Source of the DNA: an uncultured Acetatifactor sp.
GTDB taxonomy: Bacteria; Bacillota; Clostridia; Lachnospirales; Lachnospiraceae
Length of the DNA: 64,000 nt
Direction: 5' to 3'
Assembly: GCF_910585425.1 (NCBI RefSeq)
Contig: NZ_CAJUCP010000011.1
Coordinates: 1-64,000 of the forward strand
Of this stretch, positions 23,924 to 32,992 are shown piece by piece (the stretch's first letter is position 1; every line of letters begins with the position of its first letter). The position numbers were made by a program, and so were the translations under genes. Under the pieces are notes generated by a model that was not told the DNA's origin, ran no database searches, and saw only the letters and a program-made list of their open reading frames with translations.

Positions 23924-24952
23924 ATGGGCAAATATATACTGAAAAGATTGGGCTACATGGCCATAGTCCTTCTGATCCTCTCCTTCCTCATGTTCTTCGT
24001 CTACTCTCTCATTCCCTATGACCGGGCCGTGGCGGAGGCGGAGCCCTACAGAAAGGGACTGAAGACCACGGAAAACGCGGCCGAGCTCTACCAGGCAAAG
24101 GTGGAGGAGCTGCGCCGGGAGCTGGGGACGGATCAGAATGTCGTAGTGCGGTATCTGGGCTGGATTGGCCTGGCGCCTATCAATGGAAAATACAATGGAA
24201 TCCTCCAGGGGAACCTGGGATACAGCTATTCATTCGACCGCAGCGCCAGGGAAGTGCTGGCGGATCCGCTGAAGAACACAGTGTTCATCAATATCTTCGC
24301 AACCTTCTTAGGCCTTGGGATCACCATTCCCTTAGGCATATTCTGTGCTGTCCACAGGGGCAGCAAGCGGGATACCGCCGTCCAGATAGGGACCATCATC
24401 GGCTATAGCATCCCTGGCTTCATCATCTCCATCGTGTTCATCTGGATTTTCGCCATCCTGCTGAAGTGGTTCCCTGTCTCCGGCATGAAGACGCCCGGCT
24501 CCAGCTATACCGGCCTGGCCGAGCTGAAGGACAGGCTCTACTATATGGCGCTGCCGCTGATCGTCATGACCTTCTCCTCTCTGGGGGGCATGACCCGCTA
24601 TGTGAGGGCTTCCATGTCCGAGGCGCTGTCCCTGGACTGTATCCGCACCGCCCGGGCAAAGGGTCTGGTGGAGAAGACGGTCATCTACAGCCACGCGTTC
24701 CGGAATGCCCTGATTCCCATCATCACGCTGGTGATCGGATGGTTCATCGGCATTTTTTCCGGATCCATTGTCATCGAGAATATCTTCGGCCTCAACGGCG
24801 TAGGCCGGATCTATATACTCAGCCTGAACAGCAAGGACTTCGAGGTGGTGCTGCTGCTGCAGATGTTCTATGTGATTCTGGGGCTCTTGGGCAACCTGAT
24901 CGTGGACATCGCTTACGGCCTGGCAGACCCCAGGGTCCGTGTGAATAAGTAA
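23924..24952 (+). CDS. oligopeptide ABC permease, OppB-like, system 2
   Basis: A 342-residue permease of ordinary length. I use ATG 23924 (GKYILKRLGYM), with TGGGGT just upstream, over one four codons earlier without a site. TM1 lies at about 10-30, the outer loop is about 75 residues and contains LGYSYSFDRSAREVL, and five helices follow. The EAA-like loop reads ARAKGLVEKTVIYSHAFRNALIP. Here the outer loop is normal, in contrast with the system 1 OppB. The gene is 14 bp upstream of oppC. Confidence 0.93.
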   Translation: MGKYILKRLGYMAIVLLILSFLMFFVYSLIPYDRAVAEAEPYRKGLKTTENAAELYQAKVEELRRELGTDQNVVVRYLGWIGLAPINGKYNGILQGNLGYSYSFDRSAREVLADPLKNTVFINIFATFLGLGITIPLGIFCAVHRGSKRDTAVQIGTIIGYSIPGFIISIVFIWIFAILLKWFPVSGMKTPGSSYTGLAELKDRLYYMALPLIVMTFSSLGGMTRYVRASMSEALSLDCIRTARAKGLVEKTVIYSHAFRNALIPIITLVIGWFIGIFSGSIVIENIFGLNGVGRIYILSLNSKDFEVVLLLQMFYVILGLLGNLIVDIAYGLADPRVRVNK

Positions 24953-24966
24953 AGGAGGACTTAAAA

Positions 24967-26916
24967 ATGAGTGAAAAGAAAGCTTCCTCCCGGAAAGGGC
25001 CTGCCCCCTTGCGCTGGCTGCGCAGAATGTTCTTTGGCGGCTCCAAGGAACTGACCTTGGCCGACGAGCGGTTCGACAGCCCCGGCAAGCTGGCAGTGAA
25101 ACGTTTCTTCCGCAATCCCCTGGCCACGGGGGCGGTAATCATCTTGGCGGGAATGTTCCTCTTCGTCTTCATCGGCTCCGCCATTGCGCCGGTGGACCTG
25201 ACAGAGACTGGCAGCGAGATGCTGCACACCAATATGGCCCCCACCCGGAGCCTGATGAAGCTGCCCGACGGCATGAAAGACGGTGTGGTGGACATCTCCT
25301 CCAAGGGCACCTTCACCATCGGCGTGGACACGGATGGCAAGGTCTCCATGTGGGGACAGTATGTGAATATCTCCGGGGATCCGGCCCGGGACGTGATGAA
25401 CATCCCGGATGAGGTGAAGAACAGCAAGGTCGTCCATGTGGCCGCAGGATCCGACCACTGCGTTGCCATCACAGACGACGGGCGTGTCATCGCCTGGGGC
25501 GAATACGACAACGGCCAGTACGGGCATGATGGCTCCATGATCGCGGCGGCCCGCAAGCAGCCCGAGGAGCTCATGGACGGCGGGACGATAGATGCCTCCC
25601 AGGTGCGCCAGCTGATCTGCGGCAACCAGGTGACGGCCATCCTCATGGAGGACGGCACCATCTACGCCTGGGGCAATGACGGATTGAGCGCCACCAACCT
25701 CTCCTCCGTGATCAAGCACGGCAAGAAGGAGAGCCCCCTCGTGAAGCTCACCTTTACCAATGACGGCATCTACGGCATCGACGAGAACGGCGATTTCGTC
25801 TGCGGCAAGAGCACCAAGTACAATATCATCAGCGTACCGGACGAAAACGGGCGCAGTGTCAGCACGGACCTGTTCGAGTACATCGGGGACCGGAAGGTGG
25901 TGGACATCGCGGCCTCCGGCAATGCTTTGGCTCTGGTGCTGGACGATGGGGAGATCGTGGTCAGCGGCATGAAAGAGCCGCAGCCCCAGCTTCCGGAGGG
26001 GGAGAATGCCCTCACGGTCTCCGGCGGCACCAGGCATTTCGTGCTGACCACGGATCAGGGCAGGGTCTACGCCTGGGGGCAGAACTACCGCAACCAGTGC
26101 GAGATTCCCAAAGCTCTGACAGAGGAGGGCGCCGTGGACAAGGTATATGCCAGCGGATTCCAGAATTATGCTTTCAAGGACGGCAAGTTCGTGGACTGCT
26201 GGGGCCTGAAAGGGTATCTCATGGGCACTGACGACATGGGCCGGGACGTGTTCAACCGGATCATGAACGGCGGCAAGATGACCATGACCGTAGGGGCCGT
26301 GGCTGTCATCGTTTCCACCATCATCGGCATCCTGATCGGCTGCATCTCCGGGTATTTCGGGGGAGCCGTGGACATGCTGCTGATGCGGCTGACAGAGATC
26401 GTGGGGGCCATCCCCTTCCTGCCTTTTGCCCTGTGCCTGTCGGCTATCTTCCAGGCATCGGACATCCATGAGGACACCCGCATCGTAATCATCATGCTGA
26501 TATTGGGCGTGCTGTCCTGGACCGGGCTGGCCAGGCTGGTGAGAGGCCAGATTCTGGCGGAGCGGGAGAAAGAATTCGTCACCGCCGCCCGTTCCATGGG
26601 CGTGAAAGAGGGCCGAATCGCTTTCCGGCATATCCTGCCCAATATCGTATCCGTCATTCTGGTAACTGTCACACTGGATTTCGCCAGCTGCATGCTCACC
26701 GAGTCCTCTCTCTCCTACCTGGGCTTCGGCGTACAGCTCCCCCGCCCTACCTGGGGGAACATGCTGGACGGCTCCCGGAGCGCCCTGGTAATCCAGTCCT
26801 TCTGGTGGAGATGGGTGTTCCCGGCGCTGTTCCTCTCCGTTGTGGTAATTTGCATCAACATCATCGGGGATACGCTGCGGGACGTGCTGGATCCGAAGTC
26901 CGTAGAAAAAACATGA
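24967..26916 (+). CDS. oligopeptide ABC permease, OppC-like, with RCC1-type beta-propeller in the first outer loop, system 2
   Basis: A 649-residue OppC about twice the normal size. After a basic N-terminus and TM1 (about 53-74) comes a domain of roughly 310 residues. Seven units of the form VVHVAAGSDHCVAITDDGRV..WG start near residues 107, 155, 213, 258, 310, 347 and 389. That is the RCC1/ATS1 signature and the number needed for a closed seven-blade propeller. Immediately afterwards the canonical OppC motif GTDDMGRDVFNRI (about 420) and the five-helix core resume, with EAA-like ARSMGVKEGRIAFRHILPN. The reading frame is continuous with normal codon use, so this is a true fusion. The propeller should lie outside the cell, beside the binding protein. 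AGGAGG precedes the ATG. Confidence 0.95.
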   Translation: MSEKKASSRKGPAPLRWLRRMFFGGSKELTLADERFDSPGKLAVKRFFRNPLATGAVIILAGMFLFVFIGSAIAPVDLTETGSEMLHTNMAPTRSLMKLPDGMKDGVVDISSKGTFTIGVDTDGKVSMWGQYVNISGDPARDVMNIPDEVKNSKVVHVAAGSDHCVAITDDGRVIAWGEYDNGQYGHDGSMIAAARKQPEELMDGGTIDASQVRQLICGNQVTAILMEDGTIYAWGNDGLSATNLSSVIKHGKKESPLVKLTFTNDGIYGIDENGDFVCGKSTKYNIISVPDENGRSVSTDLFEYIGDRKVVDIAASGNALALVLDDGEIVVSGMKEPQPQLPEGENALTVSGGTRHFVLTTDQGRVYAWGQNYRNQCEIPKALTEEGAVDKVYASGFQNYAFKDGKFVDCWGLKGYLMGTDDMGRDVFNRIMNGGKMTMTVGAVAVIVSTIIGILIGCISGYFGGAVDMLLMRLTEIVGAIPFLPFALCLSAIFQASDIHEDTRIVIIMLILGVLSWTGLARLVRGQILAEREKEFVTAARSMGVKEGRIAFRHILPNIVSVILVTVTLDFASCMLTESSLSYLGFGVQLPRPTWGNMLDGSRSALVIQSFWWRWVFPALFLSVVVICINIIGDTLRDVLDPKSVEKT

Positions 26917-26949
26917 TGTCCGCCAGGCGGGCAAGGAGGTATAGAATTC

Positions 26950-27984
26950 ATGTCTGAACCATTGCTGGAGGTGAAGAACCTCCGTACCTTTTTTAAGACG
27001 AGAAACGGCACGGTCAGGGCTGTGAACGATGTCTCTTATTCTATCTATCCGGGGCGGACCCTGGGCATCGTGGGGGAGTCCGGTTCCGGGAAGAGCGTCA
27101 CGGCCATGAGCGTGCTGCGGCTGTTGGACGCCAACGGGTATATCGCGGGAGGCACCGTCACTTTCGCGGGACAGGATTTGGCCAAGGTGTCCACCCAGGA
27201 GATGTACCACATCCGGGGGAACCGGATTTCCGTAATCTTCCAGGAGCCCATGACTTCCCTGAATCCGGTGTTCTCCATCAGGCGGCAGCTTTCGGAGCCC
27301 TTCATGATCCATCAGAACATGGGCCGAAAGGAGGCGGCCGAAAAAAGCATCGAGATGCTGCGGGCGGTGCAGATTCCCAATCCGGAGGCGGTGGCAAGAC
27401 AGTATCCTCACCAGCTCTCCGGCGGCATGCGGCAGCGGGTGATGATCGCCATGGCCCTGGCCTGCAAGCCGGACATCCTGATTGCAGACGAGCCCACCAC
27501 CGCCCTGGACGTGACCATCCAGGCGCAGATCCTGCGGCTGATGAACGATCTGCAGAAAGAGAACGGAACCGCCATCATGTTCATCACCCATGACCTGGGC
27601 GTCATCAACGAAATGGCTGACGATGTCGTAGTCATGTACTGCGGCCAGGTGGTGGAGCAGGCGCCCGCCAGGCTGATCTTCACGGACTGCGAGAAGAGCC
27701 ATCCCTACACGGAGGGGCTGATGTACTCCATCCCCCGGCTGAATGACGAGCGGGCCAAACTGGATCCCATCCCCGGCGTGGTGCCCCATCCGCTGGATCT
27801 CCCACAGGGGTGCAAGTTCGCGCCGCGGTGCAGGTATTGTACCGGGAAATGTATCCGGGAGGAGCCTGAATTGCTACAGGTGGCAGAGGGGCAGCTCATA
27901 CGCTGCTTCTACCCGGACAAAATGGAAAGGAGGAGCGAGGAACATGGAAAAAACACAGTCCACGGCCAGCGTGAAGACCACTGA
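26950..27984 (+). CDS. oligopeptide ABC transporter ATPase, OppD-like, system 2
   Basis: A 344-residue ATPase of ordinary OppD length and architecture. Walker A GESGSGKSV, Q-loop in IFQEPMTSL, signature LSGGMRQRV, Walker B LIADEPTTALD and switch ITHDLGVI are intact. The C-terminal oligopeptide domain has the expected cysteine pattern (CKFAPRCRYCTGKC). It lacks the coiled-coil insertion of its system 1 relative. AAGGAGG lies ahead of the ATG. The 3' end overlaps the start of the OppF gene by 41 bp in another frame. Confidence 0.95.
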   Translation: MSEPLLEVKNLRTFFKTRNGTVRAVNDVSYSIYPGRTLGIVGESGSGKSVTAMSVLRLLDANGYIAGGTVTFAGQDLAKVSTQEMYHIRGNRISVIFQEPMTSLNPVFSIRRQLSEPFMIHQNMGRKEAAEKSIEMLRAVQIPNPEAVARQYPHQLSGGMRQRVMIAMALACKPDILIADEPTTALDVTIQAQILRLMNDLQKENGTAIMFITHDLGVINEMADDVVVMYCGQVVEQAPARLIFTDCEKSHPYTEGLMYSIPRLNDERAKLDPIPGVVPHPLDLPQGCKFAPRCRYCTGKCIREEPELLQVAEGQLIRCFYPDKMERRSEEHGKNTVHGQREDH

Positions 27985-29668
27985 CAGGGTGCAGCATACC
28001 GATACCAGGCAATCCGCATGCGGCCGGGCTGACGGCAGCGCCCGGCTCGAGGCGCAGTCCCGGCAGAAGACCAGGCTTCTGTCAATCACGAACCTGAAGA
28101 AGTATTTCCCGGTGGCGAAGCCCTCCCTCTTCGCCAGGCAGATGTACGTCCGGGCCAATGAGGACATCTCAGTGGACATCTACCAGGGGGAGACCTTCGG
28201 CCTGGTAGGGGAATCCGGCTGCGGCAAGTCCACTCTGGGCCGGGTGCTGCTCCAGCTCTATGAGCAGACCGCAGGGAGCACCATGTATTACGGGCGGACT
28301 CTGGAGGAGGTAGCGCCTGACTATGTGCTGGACACCCTTTCCAACGCGGAGAAATATATCGAGAAGTACCGCAGGGCTGCGGCCCGTGGGGAGGAGCTTT
28401 CGAAAAAGTGCGAGGCACTGGGAGATTCCGCGTCCTTTTACGATCTCCAGGACAGGAACCTGGCCCTGTGCGACGCCAGGACGGCCCTGGACTGCACGGC
28501 CAAGATTCTGGGCGGCTTCATGGCAAGGGAGACCCGCCGGGGCGCTGCTCTCCTGTCCGAAAAATATAAGCTCACCTTCCGTGCCGCTGCCCTGGCCCAC
28601 CGGGCGGAGGACATCGCCGTGGAAATCCAGGCCGGAGAGGGTCTGCTGGAGGAAATCCCGCCGGAGGAATCCCCGGAAAAAGGGAAGAGACTCCGGGCAA
28701 AGATAGAGAAGCTCACCCGGAAGCAAAACCACCTGGCCGCCAGGCAGAAAGACCTCCTGGCCGCCGCAGCCGAAATCGACGAGAAGATCAGGCAGCTGAA
28801 GGCCCCCTATGCGGGAGATGCGGAATTCGCCAGGTATGAAGCCATGCTGGACCATGGCGTGGATTTAAAGCGCATGAAATACAAGGAGATGCGGCATCTG
28901 CGGAAGGACCTGCAGATCATCTTCCAGGATCCCTACTCTTCCCTGAATCCCCGTATGACCGTGGGGCGCATCATTGAAGAAGGGCTGGTGACCCATGGCT
29001 TTTTCAAGGCCGGTTCCAGAAAAATGCAGGAGTATGTGTTCAAGGTGATGAATTCCTGCGGCCTGCAGAACTATATGTACAACCGGTATCCCCACCAGTT
29101 CTCCGGGGGGCAGAGGCAGAGAATCTGCATCGCCAGGGCCCTGGCCGTGAAGCCGAAATTCGTGGTCTGCGACGAGTGCGTGTCCGCCCTGGACGTGTCC
29201 ATCCAGTCCCAGATCATCAATCTGCTCCAGGAGCTGAAGGAGAAGGAGGGGCTGACCTACCTGTTCATCTCCCACAACCTGTCGGTGGTGCGGTATATCT
29301 CTGACCGCATCGGCGTCATGTACCTGGGGAACATGGTGGAGGTGGCGGAGACGGACGAAATCTTCAGCGACCCTCGCCATCCCTATACCATCGCGCTGCT
29401 CTCCTCCATCCCCACCACGGATCCGGAGAGCCTGACGAAGGAGCGCATCCTCCTGGAGGGGAACATCCCCAGCCCCATCAAGCCGCCCGCGGGGTGCAAG
29501 TTCCACACCCGCTGCTTCATGGCCTGCGACAAGTGCAAGGTGGTTCCGCCGGGGCTGAAAGAGGTGAAGCCCGGGCATTTCGTGGCCTGCCATTTCGCGG
29601 AGGAGAGGAAGGTGGACGAAACGGGGAATTATCTGTTTGATGTGAATGTTGCTATGGGGAACCGTTGA
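27944..29668 (+). CDS. oligopeptide ABC transporter ATPase (OppF-like) with large helical insertion, system 2
   Basis: A 574-residue OppF. The start at ATG 27944 is set by AAAGGAGG within the end of the OppD gene. A charged N-terminal extension (about 1-42) comes first. Walker A GESGCGKST lies at 89-97, then an insertion of about 190 residues (about 120-310), Ala/Glu/Lys/Arg-rich and helical, with a Pro-Glu break near 238-245. The Q-loop IIFQDPYSS (Gln328), signature FSGGQRQRI, Walker B VVCDECVSALD and switch SHNLSVV follow, and the tail has CKFHTRCFMACDKC. Walker B reads DECV where DEPV is usual. The insertion sits at the same place as that of the system 1 OppD, but the two insertions are not obviously alike in sequence. 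Confidence 0.93.
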   Translation: MEKTQSTASVKTTDRVQHTDTRQSACGRADGSARLEAQSRQKTRLLSITNLKKYFPVAKPSLFARQMYVRANEDISVDIYQGETFGLVGESGCGKSTLGRVLLQLYEQTAGSTMYYGRTLEEVAPDYVLDTLSNAEKYIEKYRRAAARGEELSKKCEALGDSASFYDLQDRNLALCDARTALDCTAKILGGFMARETRRGAALLSEKYKLTFRAAALAHRAEDIAVEIQAGEGLLEEIPPEESPEKGKRLRAKIEKLTRKQNHLAARQKDLLAAAAEIDEKIRQLKAPYAGDAEFARYEAMLDHGVDLKRMKYKEMRHLRKDLQIIFQDPYSSLNPRMTVGRIIEEGLVTHGFFKAGSRKMQEYVFKVMNSCGLQNYMYNRYPHQFSGGQRQRICIARALAVKPKFVVCDECVSALDVSIQSQIINLLQELKEKEGLTYLFISHNLSVVRYISDRIGVMYLGNMVEVAETDEIFSDPRHPYTIALLSSIPTTDPESLTKERILLEGNIPSPIKPPAGCKFHTRCFMACDKCKVVPPGLKEVKPGHFVACHFAEERKVDETGNYLFDVNVAMGNR

Positions 29669-29768
29669 TTCGGGGAGGGCTGTGCAGCGGCGGAGCGAAT
29701 CCCGTCTCTGCGCAGTCTGCAGGCATTCCAGGACATATGCATGACATTGGACGGAAGGAGGGGAAGCT

Positions 29769-29954
29769 ATGGGGAGGGCCTGGAAGAGGATACCCAGGGA
29801 AGTGGATTCTGAAAAGGAAGAACAGCTTCGGCAGGAGCCCCTGGAAAAAGGAGACGTGCCGGCCATGCTGCTGGCCGCATTTGTCTCCCTTTTTCTGCCG
29901 GTGCTGGCTGTGGTGCTGGCGCTGGTTGGGGTTTGTTGTCTGTTGTTTACGTAG
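29769..29954 (+). CDS. small membrane protein at the end of opp operon 2
   Basis: A 61-residue protein with a charged N-terminal half (WKRIPREVDSEKEEQLRQEPLEKGD) and one hydrophobic stretch (about 32-58) long enough for a membrane helix. The ribosome site AAGGAGGGG is strong and well spaced, which is the main reason to accept it. It follows the OppF gene by 100 bp. No homologue comes to mind. It may be a small subunit of the transporter, but nothing proves it. Confidence 0.6.
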   Translation: MGRAWKRIPREVDSEKEEQLRQEPLEKGDVPAMLLAAFVSLFLPVLAVVLALVGVCCLLFT

Positions 29955-29977
29955 AAGGAATCCGGGCGGGGTTGCGG

Positions 29978-30208
29978 TCAGACCACTGCCTCGATGAGCT
30001 TCTTCCCGCCCAGCCGGACCTCCTTTAGGCCCGGCTCTTTCTTTTTGTTAAAGTTGAAGCTGAGCATGTAGCCTTGGTTCTTCTTCGCAATAGATGGGCT
30101 CAGAATCTCCACGATGAACTTAGGTACTCCACTATAAGCCCCGCCTTTAAATCGGCTACGGCCGCATATAATCATTATTTTCTGCAGGGGATTCCTGACA
30201 AATGCCAA
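29978..30208 (-). pseudogene. remnant of a Uma2-family gene
   Basis: The 76-codon frame contains a clear Uma2 core, IMIICGRSRFKGGAYSGVP then KFIVEILSPSIAKK, comparable to the intact gene at 10878-11426 (VICDK... GAPDWIIEVVSPTS). The part upstream of it and the YWIVD-type C-terminal half are missing or scrambled, and the end reads as low-similarity Lys-rich sequence. The start codon has no ribosome site. I read it as a decayed fragment between opp operon 2 and enolase. Confidence 0.6.
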
Positions 30209-30229
30209 GAATCCCCCATAAAAAATCCA

Positions 30230-31555
30230 TCACTGCACATGAAACGCCGTAAGCCCCGGATACTCCGCAGCCGCTCCCAGCTCCTCCTCTATCCGCAGCA
30301 GCCGGTTGTACTTCGCCACCCTGTCGCTGCGGCAGGGTGCGCCGGTCTTAATCTGTCCCGTGTTCCAGGCCACGGCCAGATCCGCGATGGTGGTGTCCTC
30401 GGTCTCGCCGGAGCGGTGGGACATGACGGCGGTGTAATTGTTCTTGTGGGCCAGCTCCACGGCCTCGAAGGCCTCCGTGAGGGTGCCTATCTGGTTCACC
30501 TTCACCAGAATGGAGTTCGCCGTCCCTAACTTAATGCCCGCGGCCAGGCGCTTCTTGTTGGTGACGAAGAGATCATCGCCCACCAGCTGCACCTTCCCGG
30601 ACAGCCTTTCCGTCAGCTTCTGCCAGCCGTCCCAGTCGTCCTCCGCCAGGGCATCCTCGATGGATATGATGGGGAAATCCTGGGTGAGCTTCTCGAAATA
30701 GGAAATCATTTCGTCCGTGCTGCGGATGACCTCCTCGCCTTTTAAGCTGCTCTCCCCGGGGAAGTGGTACATGTCCGTCTTTTCGTTATACAGTTCACTG
30801 GAAGCCGCATCCATGGCGATCCACACGTCCTCGCCGGGCTTATAGCCGGAGGCCCGGATGGCATCCACCAGAAAGGTCAGCACGCTCTCCGCGTCCGGCA
30901 GGTCAGGCGCGAAACCGCCCTCATCCCCCACTCCTGTGGAAAGGCCATTATCCTGCAGGAGCTTCTTTAAGTTGTGGTAGACCTCCGCACAAATCCGCAG
31001 GGCATCGGAAAAGCTGTCCGCGCAGATGGGCATGATCATGAACTCCTGGAAGTCCACTGTATTGGCGGCATGCTTTCCGCCGTTTAAGATATTCATCATG
31101 GGAACCGGCAGCAGATGGGCCCCTGCGCCGCCTACGTAGCGGTAGAGGGGCATGGACAGGGCCTTGGCGGCCGCCTTGGCGCAGGCTAAGGACACGGAAA
31201 GCATGGCGTTTGCCCCCAGGTTCCCCTTGTTGTCCGTGCCGTCCAGCTCTAATAGCAGCCTGTCAATGGCAATCTGGTCCATGGCGTTCTTCCCCACCAG
31301 CACAGGAGCAATCTTCTCATTCACGTTCTTCACGGCATGCTGCACGCCCAGACCGAAATACCTGGGCTCGCCGTCCCGCAGCTCTACCGCCTCGAAGCGC
31401 CCTGTGCTGGCCCCGGAGGGCACGGCGGCGGTGCCGATATGGTACTGCCCGTCAGCGCTGCTTCGGACGAAGACATCGGCCTCCACGGTGGGATTGCCCC
31501 GGGAGTCCAGGATTTCACGGGCATGGATCGATTTGATTTCAAGATATGTGGTCAT
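30230..31555 (-). CDS. eno: enolase
   Basis: Converts 2-phosphoglycerate to phosphoenolpyruvate in glycolysis. The 441-residue protein has normal length. Family signatures are clear: GNPTVEADVFV near the start, GNLGANAMLSVSLACAKAAA, VGDEGGFAPDL, the metal-site segment ISIEDALAEDDWDGW, VGDDLFVTN, the catalytic Lys region NSILVKVNQIGTLTE, and SHRSGETEDTTIADL. AGGAGG precedes the ATG. It stands alone on the minus strand. The next glycolytic gene, gpmI, is 9 kb away. Confidence 0.97.
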   Translation of the reverse strand: MTTYLEIKSIHAREILDSRGNPTVEADVFVRSSADGQYHIGTAAVPSGASTGRFEAVELRDGEPRYFGLGVQHAVKNVNEKIAPVLVGKNAMDQIAIDRLLLELDGTDNKGNLGANAMLSVSLACAKAAAKALSMPLYRYVGGAGAHLLPVPMMNILNGGKHAANTVDFQEFMIMPICADSFSDALRICAEVYHNLKKLLQDNGLSTGVGDEGGFAPDLPDAESVLTFLVDAIRASGYKPGEDVWIAMDAASSELYNEKTDMYHFPGESSLKGEEVIRSTDEMISYFEKLTQDFPIISIEDALAEDDWDGWQKLTERLSGKVQLVGDDLFVTNKKRLAAGIKLGTANSILVKVNQIGTLTEAFEAVELAHKNNYTAVMSHRSGETEDTTIADLAVAWNTGQIKTGAPCRSDRVAKYNRLLRIEEELGAAAEYPGLTAFHVQ

Positions 31556-31646
31556 AATAATTCCTCCTTGACATATGGAATCTACGTATTTTCGCTGCCG
31601 CTAGGCTGCCATTAGCATATCCCACATGGGAGAAATTATTCCGTTT

Positions 31647-32852
31647 TCAATCCGTAAGCCCCAAAAGCCAGTCCCTGGCATTGACGCGGCGGATGCCGTC
31701 ATATTGGGCCTCCGGATCATCGTCCATAGTCAATATCATCTTGGGATAATGGTCGCGGATGGACATCAGGGGCCTCAGCTCTCTCTCCAGCGTCTTTTCA
31801 TCTCGCACGGAAAGCGCTGCCTGAAAATAGGCGGTTCCCCTTGCGTCCACAGCCACAAAGTCCACTTCGAACGCGTCCACCTTTCCCACATAGACATCGT
31901 ACCCCCGTCTCAGAAGCTCCAGATAGACCACATTTTCCAGAATATGCCCCGCATCAGCCTGTCTCGATCCCAGCAGCATATACCTCATTCCGATGTCTAC
32001 GATATAATATTTGTTCAGGCTCTTCAGATACTGCTTGCCCTTGATATCATACCGCTTTGCCTCATAAATGACATAGCTCTCGGACAGCGCCTCCAGATAT
32101 TTCTCGACCGTCTTCCCATCGATTTTCCTTCCGGCCGACGTCATGGTATCGGCTATCTTTTTGGAGGACAGGGGGCTTCCGATATTGTCGAATACAAATC
32201 GCAATACGCTCTTCAGCATCATTACATCCGTGATTTTCCTGCGGTTCACTATATCCTTTACCACGATGGTATTGTAGATGCCCTCCAGGTAATCCCGGAT
32301 TTCATCCGGCCGCCCCCTAAGCACCAGCGCATAGGGAAAGGAACTTTCCCGCAGATATTCCGCATACTTGACGCCCCGATCCTCCATGCTGCCCGTACTC
32401 TCCATATACTCCCGAAAGGACAGAGGGAGCATCTCAATCTGAACATATCTTCCGGAAATCAATGTCGCAATCTCACCGGACAGCATGTACGCATTGGAGC
32501 CCGTGATATAGATGTCCACATTTTTCCTGATATAGAGGCTGTCCACCACCTTCGGGAAATCATCGATATGATGCACTTCATCCAGAAAGATATAAGTCAT
32601 CTTATCCTTTATTAGCCTGGATTTAAGGAATGCATGGAGCTTTCTGCAATCAGTCAGCTCCTCATAGTCCATATCCTCAAAATTGATGGATATGATCTGG
32701 GTTTCTGAAACTCCGTTCTCCCGCAGATAGTCCTGATATATTTCCAGAAGCGTGGACTTTCCACAGCGGCGGATGCCTGTCACGATTTTTATCAACTGCT
32801 TATCCCGAAACGCAATCAGCTTGCTAAGATACTCTCTTCTCTGAATCAGCAT
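31647..32852 (-). CDS. AAA ATPase with DUF4143-type C-terminal domain
   Basis: A 401-residue ATPase of the AAA_14/DUF4143 family. The P-loop GIRRCGKSTLL (about 26-36), the Walker B-like IFLDEVHHIDDF, the sensor segment ITGSNAYMLSGEIATLISGRY and the LSFREYME motif are all visible. The C-terminal DUF4143 part contains DIGMRYMLLG and a PD-(D/E)XK-like ending, YEVDFVAVD (here DAFEVDFVAVD). Members are common, often single-gene and sporadic in gut bacteria, and their role is not settled; antitoxin-like or defence roles have been suggested. GAGGAGG precedes the ATG. No partner gene is adjacent. Confidence 0.9.
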   Translation of the reverse strand: MLIQRREYLSKLIAFRDKQLIKIVTGIRRCGKSTLLEIYQDYLRENGVSETQIISINFEDMDYEELTDCRKLHAFLKSRLIKDKMTYIFLDEVHHIDDFPKVVDSLYIRKNVDIYITGSNAYMLSGEIATLISGRYVQIEMLPLSFREYMESTGSMEDRGVKYAEYLRESSFPYALVLRGRPDEIRDYLEGIYNTIVVKDIVNRRKITDVMMLKSVLRFVFDNIGSPLSSKKIADTMTSAGRKIDGKTVEKYLEALSESYVIYEAKRYDIKGKQYLKSLNKYYIVDIGMRYMLLGSRQADAGHILENVVYLELLRRGYDVYVGKVDAFEVDFVAVDARGTAYFQAALSVRDEKTLERELRPLMSIRDHYPKMILTMDDDPEAQYDGIRRVNARDWLLGLTD

Positions 32853-32904
32853 AAATATCCCTCCTCGCAGCTTGTATACCCAGTATATGCCGATTTTCCA
32901 AAAA

Positions 32905-32944
32905 AATCAACACTTTTAGGAGAGCAGTCCTAAAAGTGTTGATT
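32905..32944 (-). terminator. strong intrinsic terminator after the aldo/keto reductase gene
   Basis: A perfect 17-bp stem (32905-32921 with 32928-32944) with a 6-base loop. On the minus strand it ends in a run of T residues (32901-32907). It would terminate the M60/cohesin/reductase transcript before the AAA ATPase gene. The plus-strand side also has TTTTT. Confidence 0.9.
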
Positions 32945-32992
32945 TTTATCCATTATCAGGAGCCTTATGTCAGTGCGCTCAGACAGCGCGCC

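Noticed and set aside
24961..27789. A 942-codon open frame on the minus strand opposite oppC and oppD of system 2
   Set aside because: It runs across two well-supported genes and their intergenic ribosome site, and shows the same antisense His/Gly/Asp-rich composition as other shadows.
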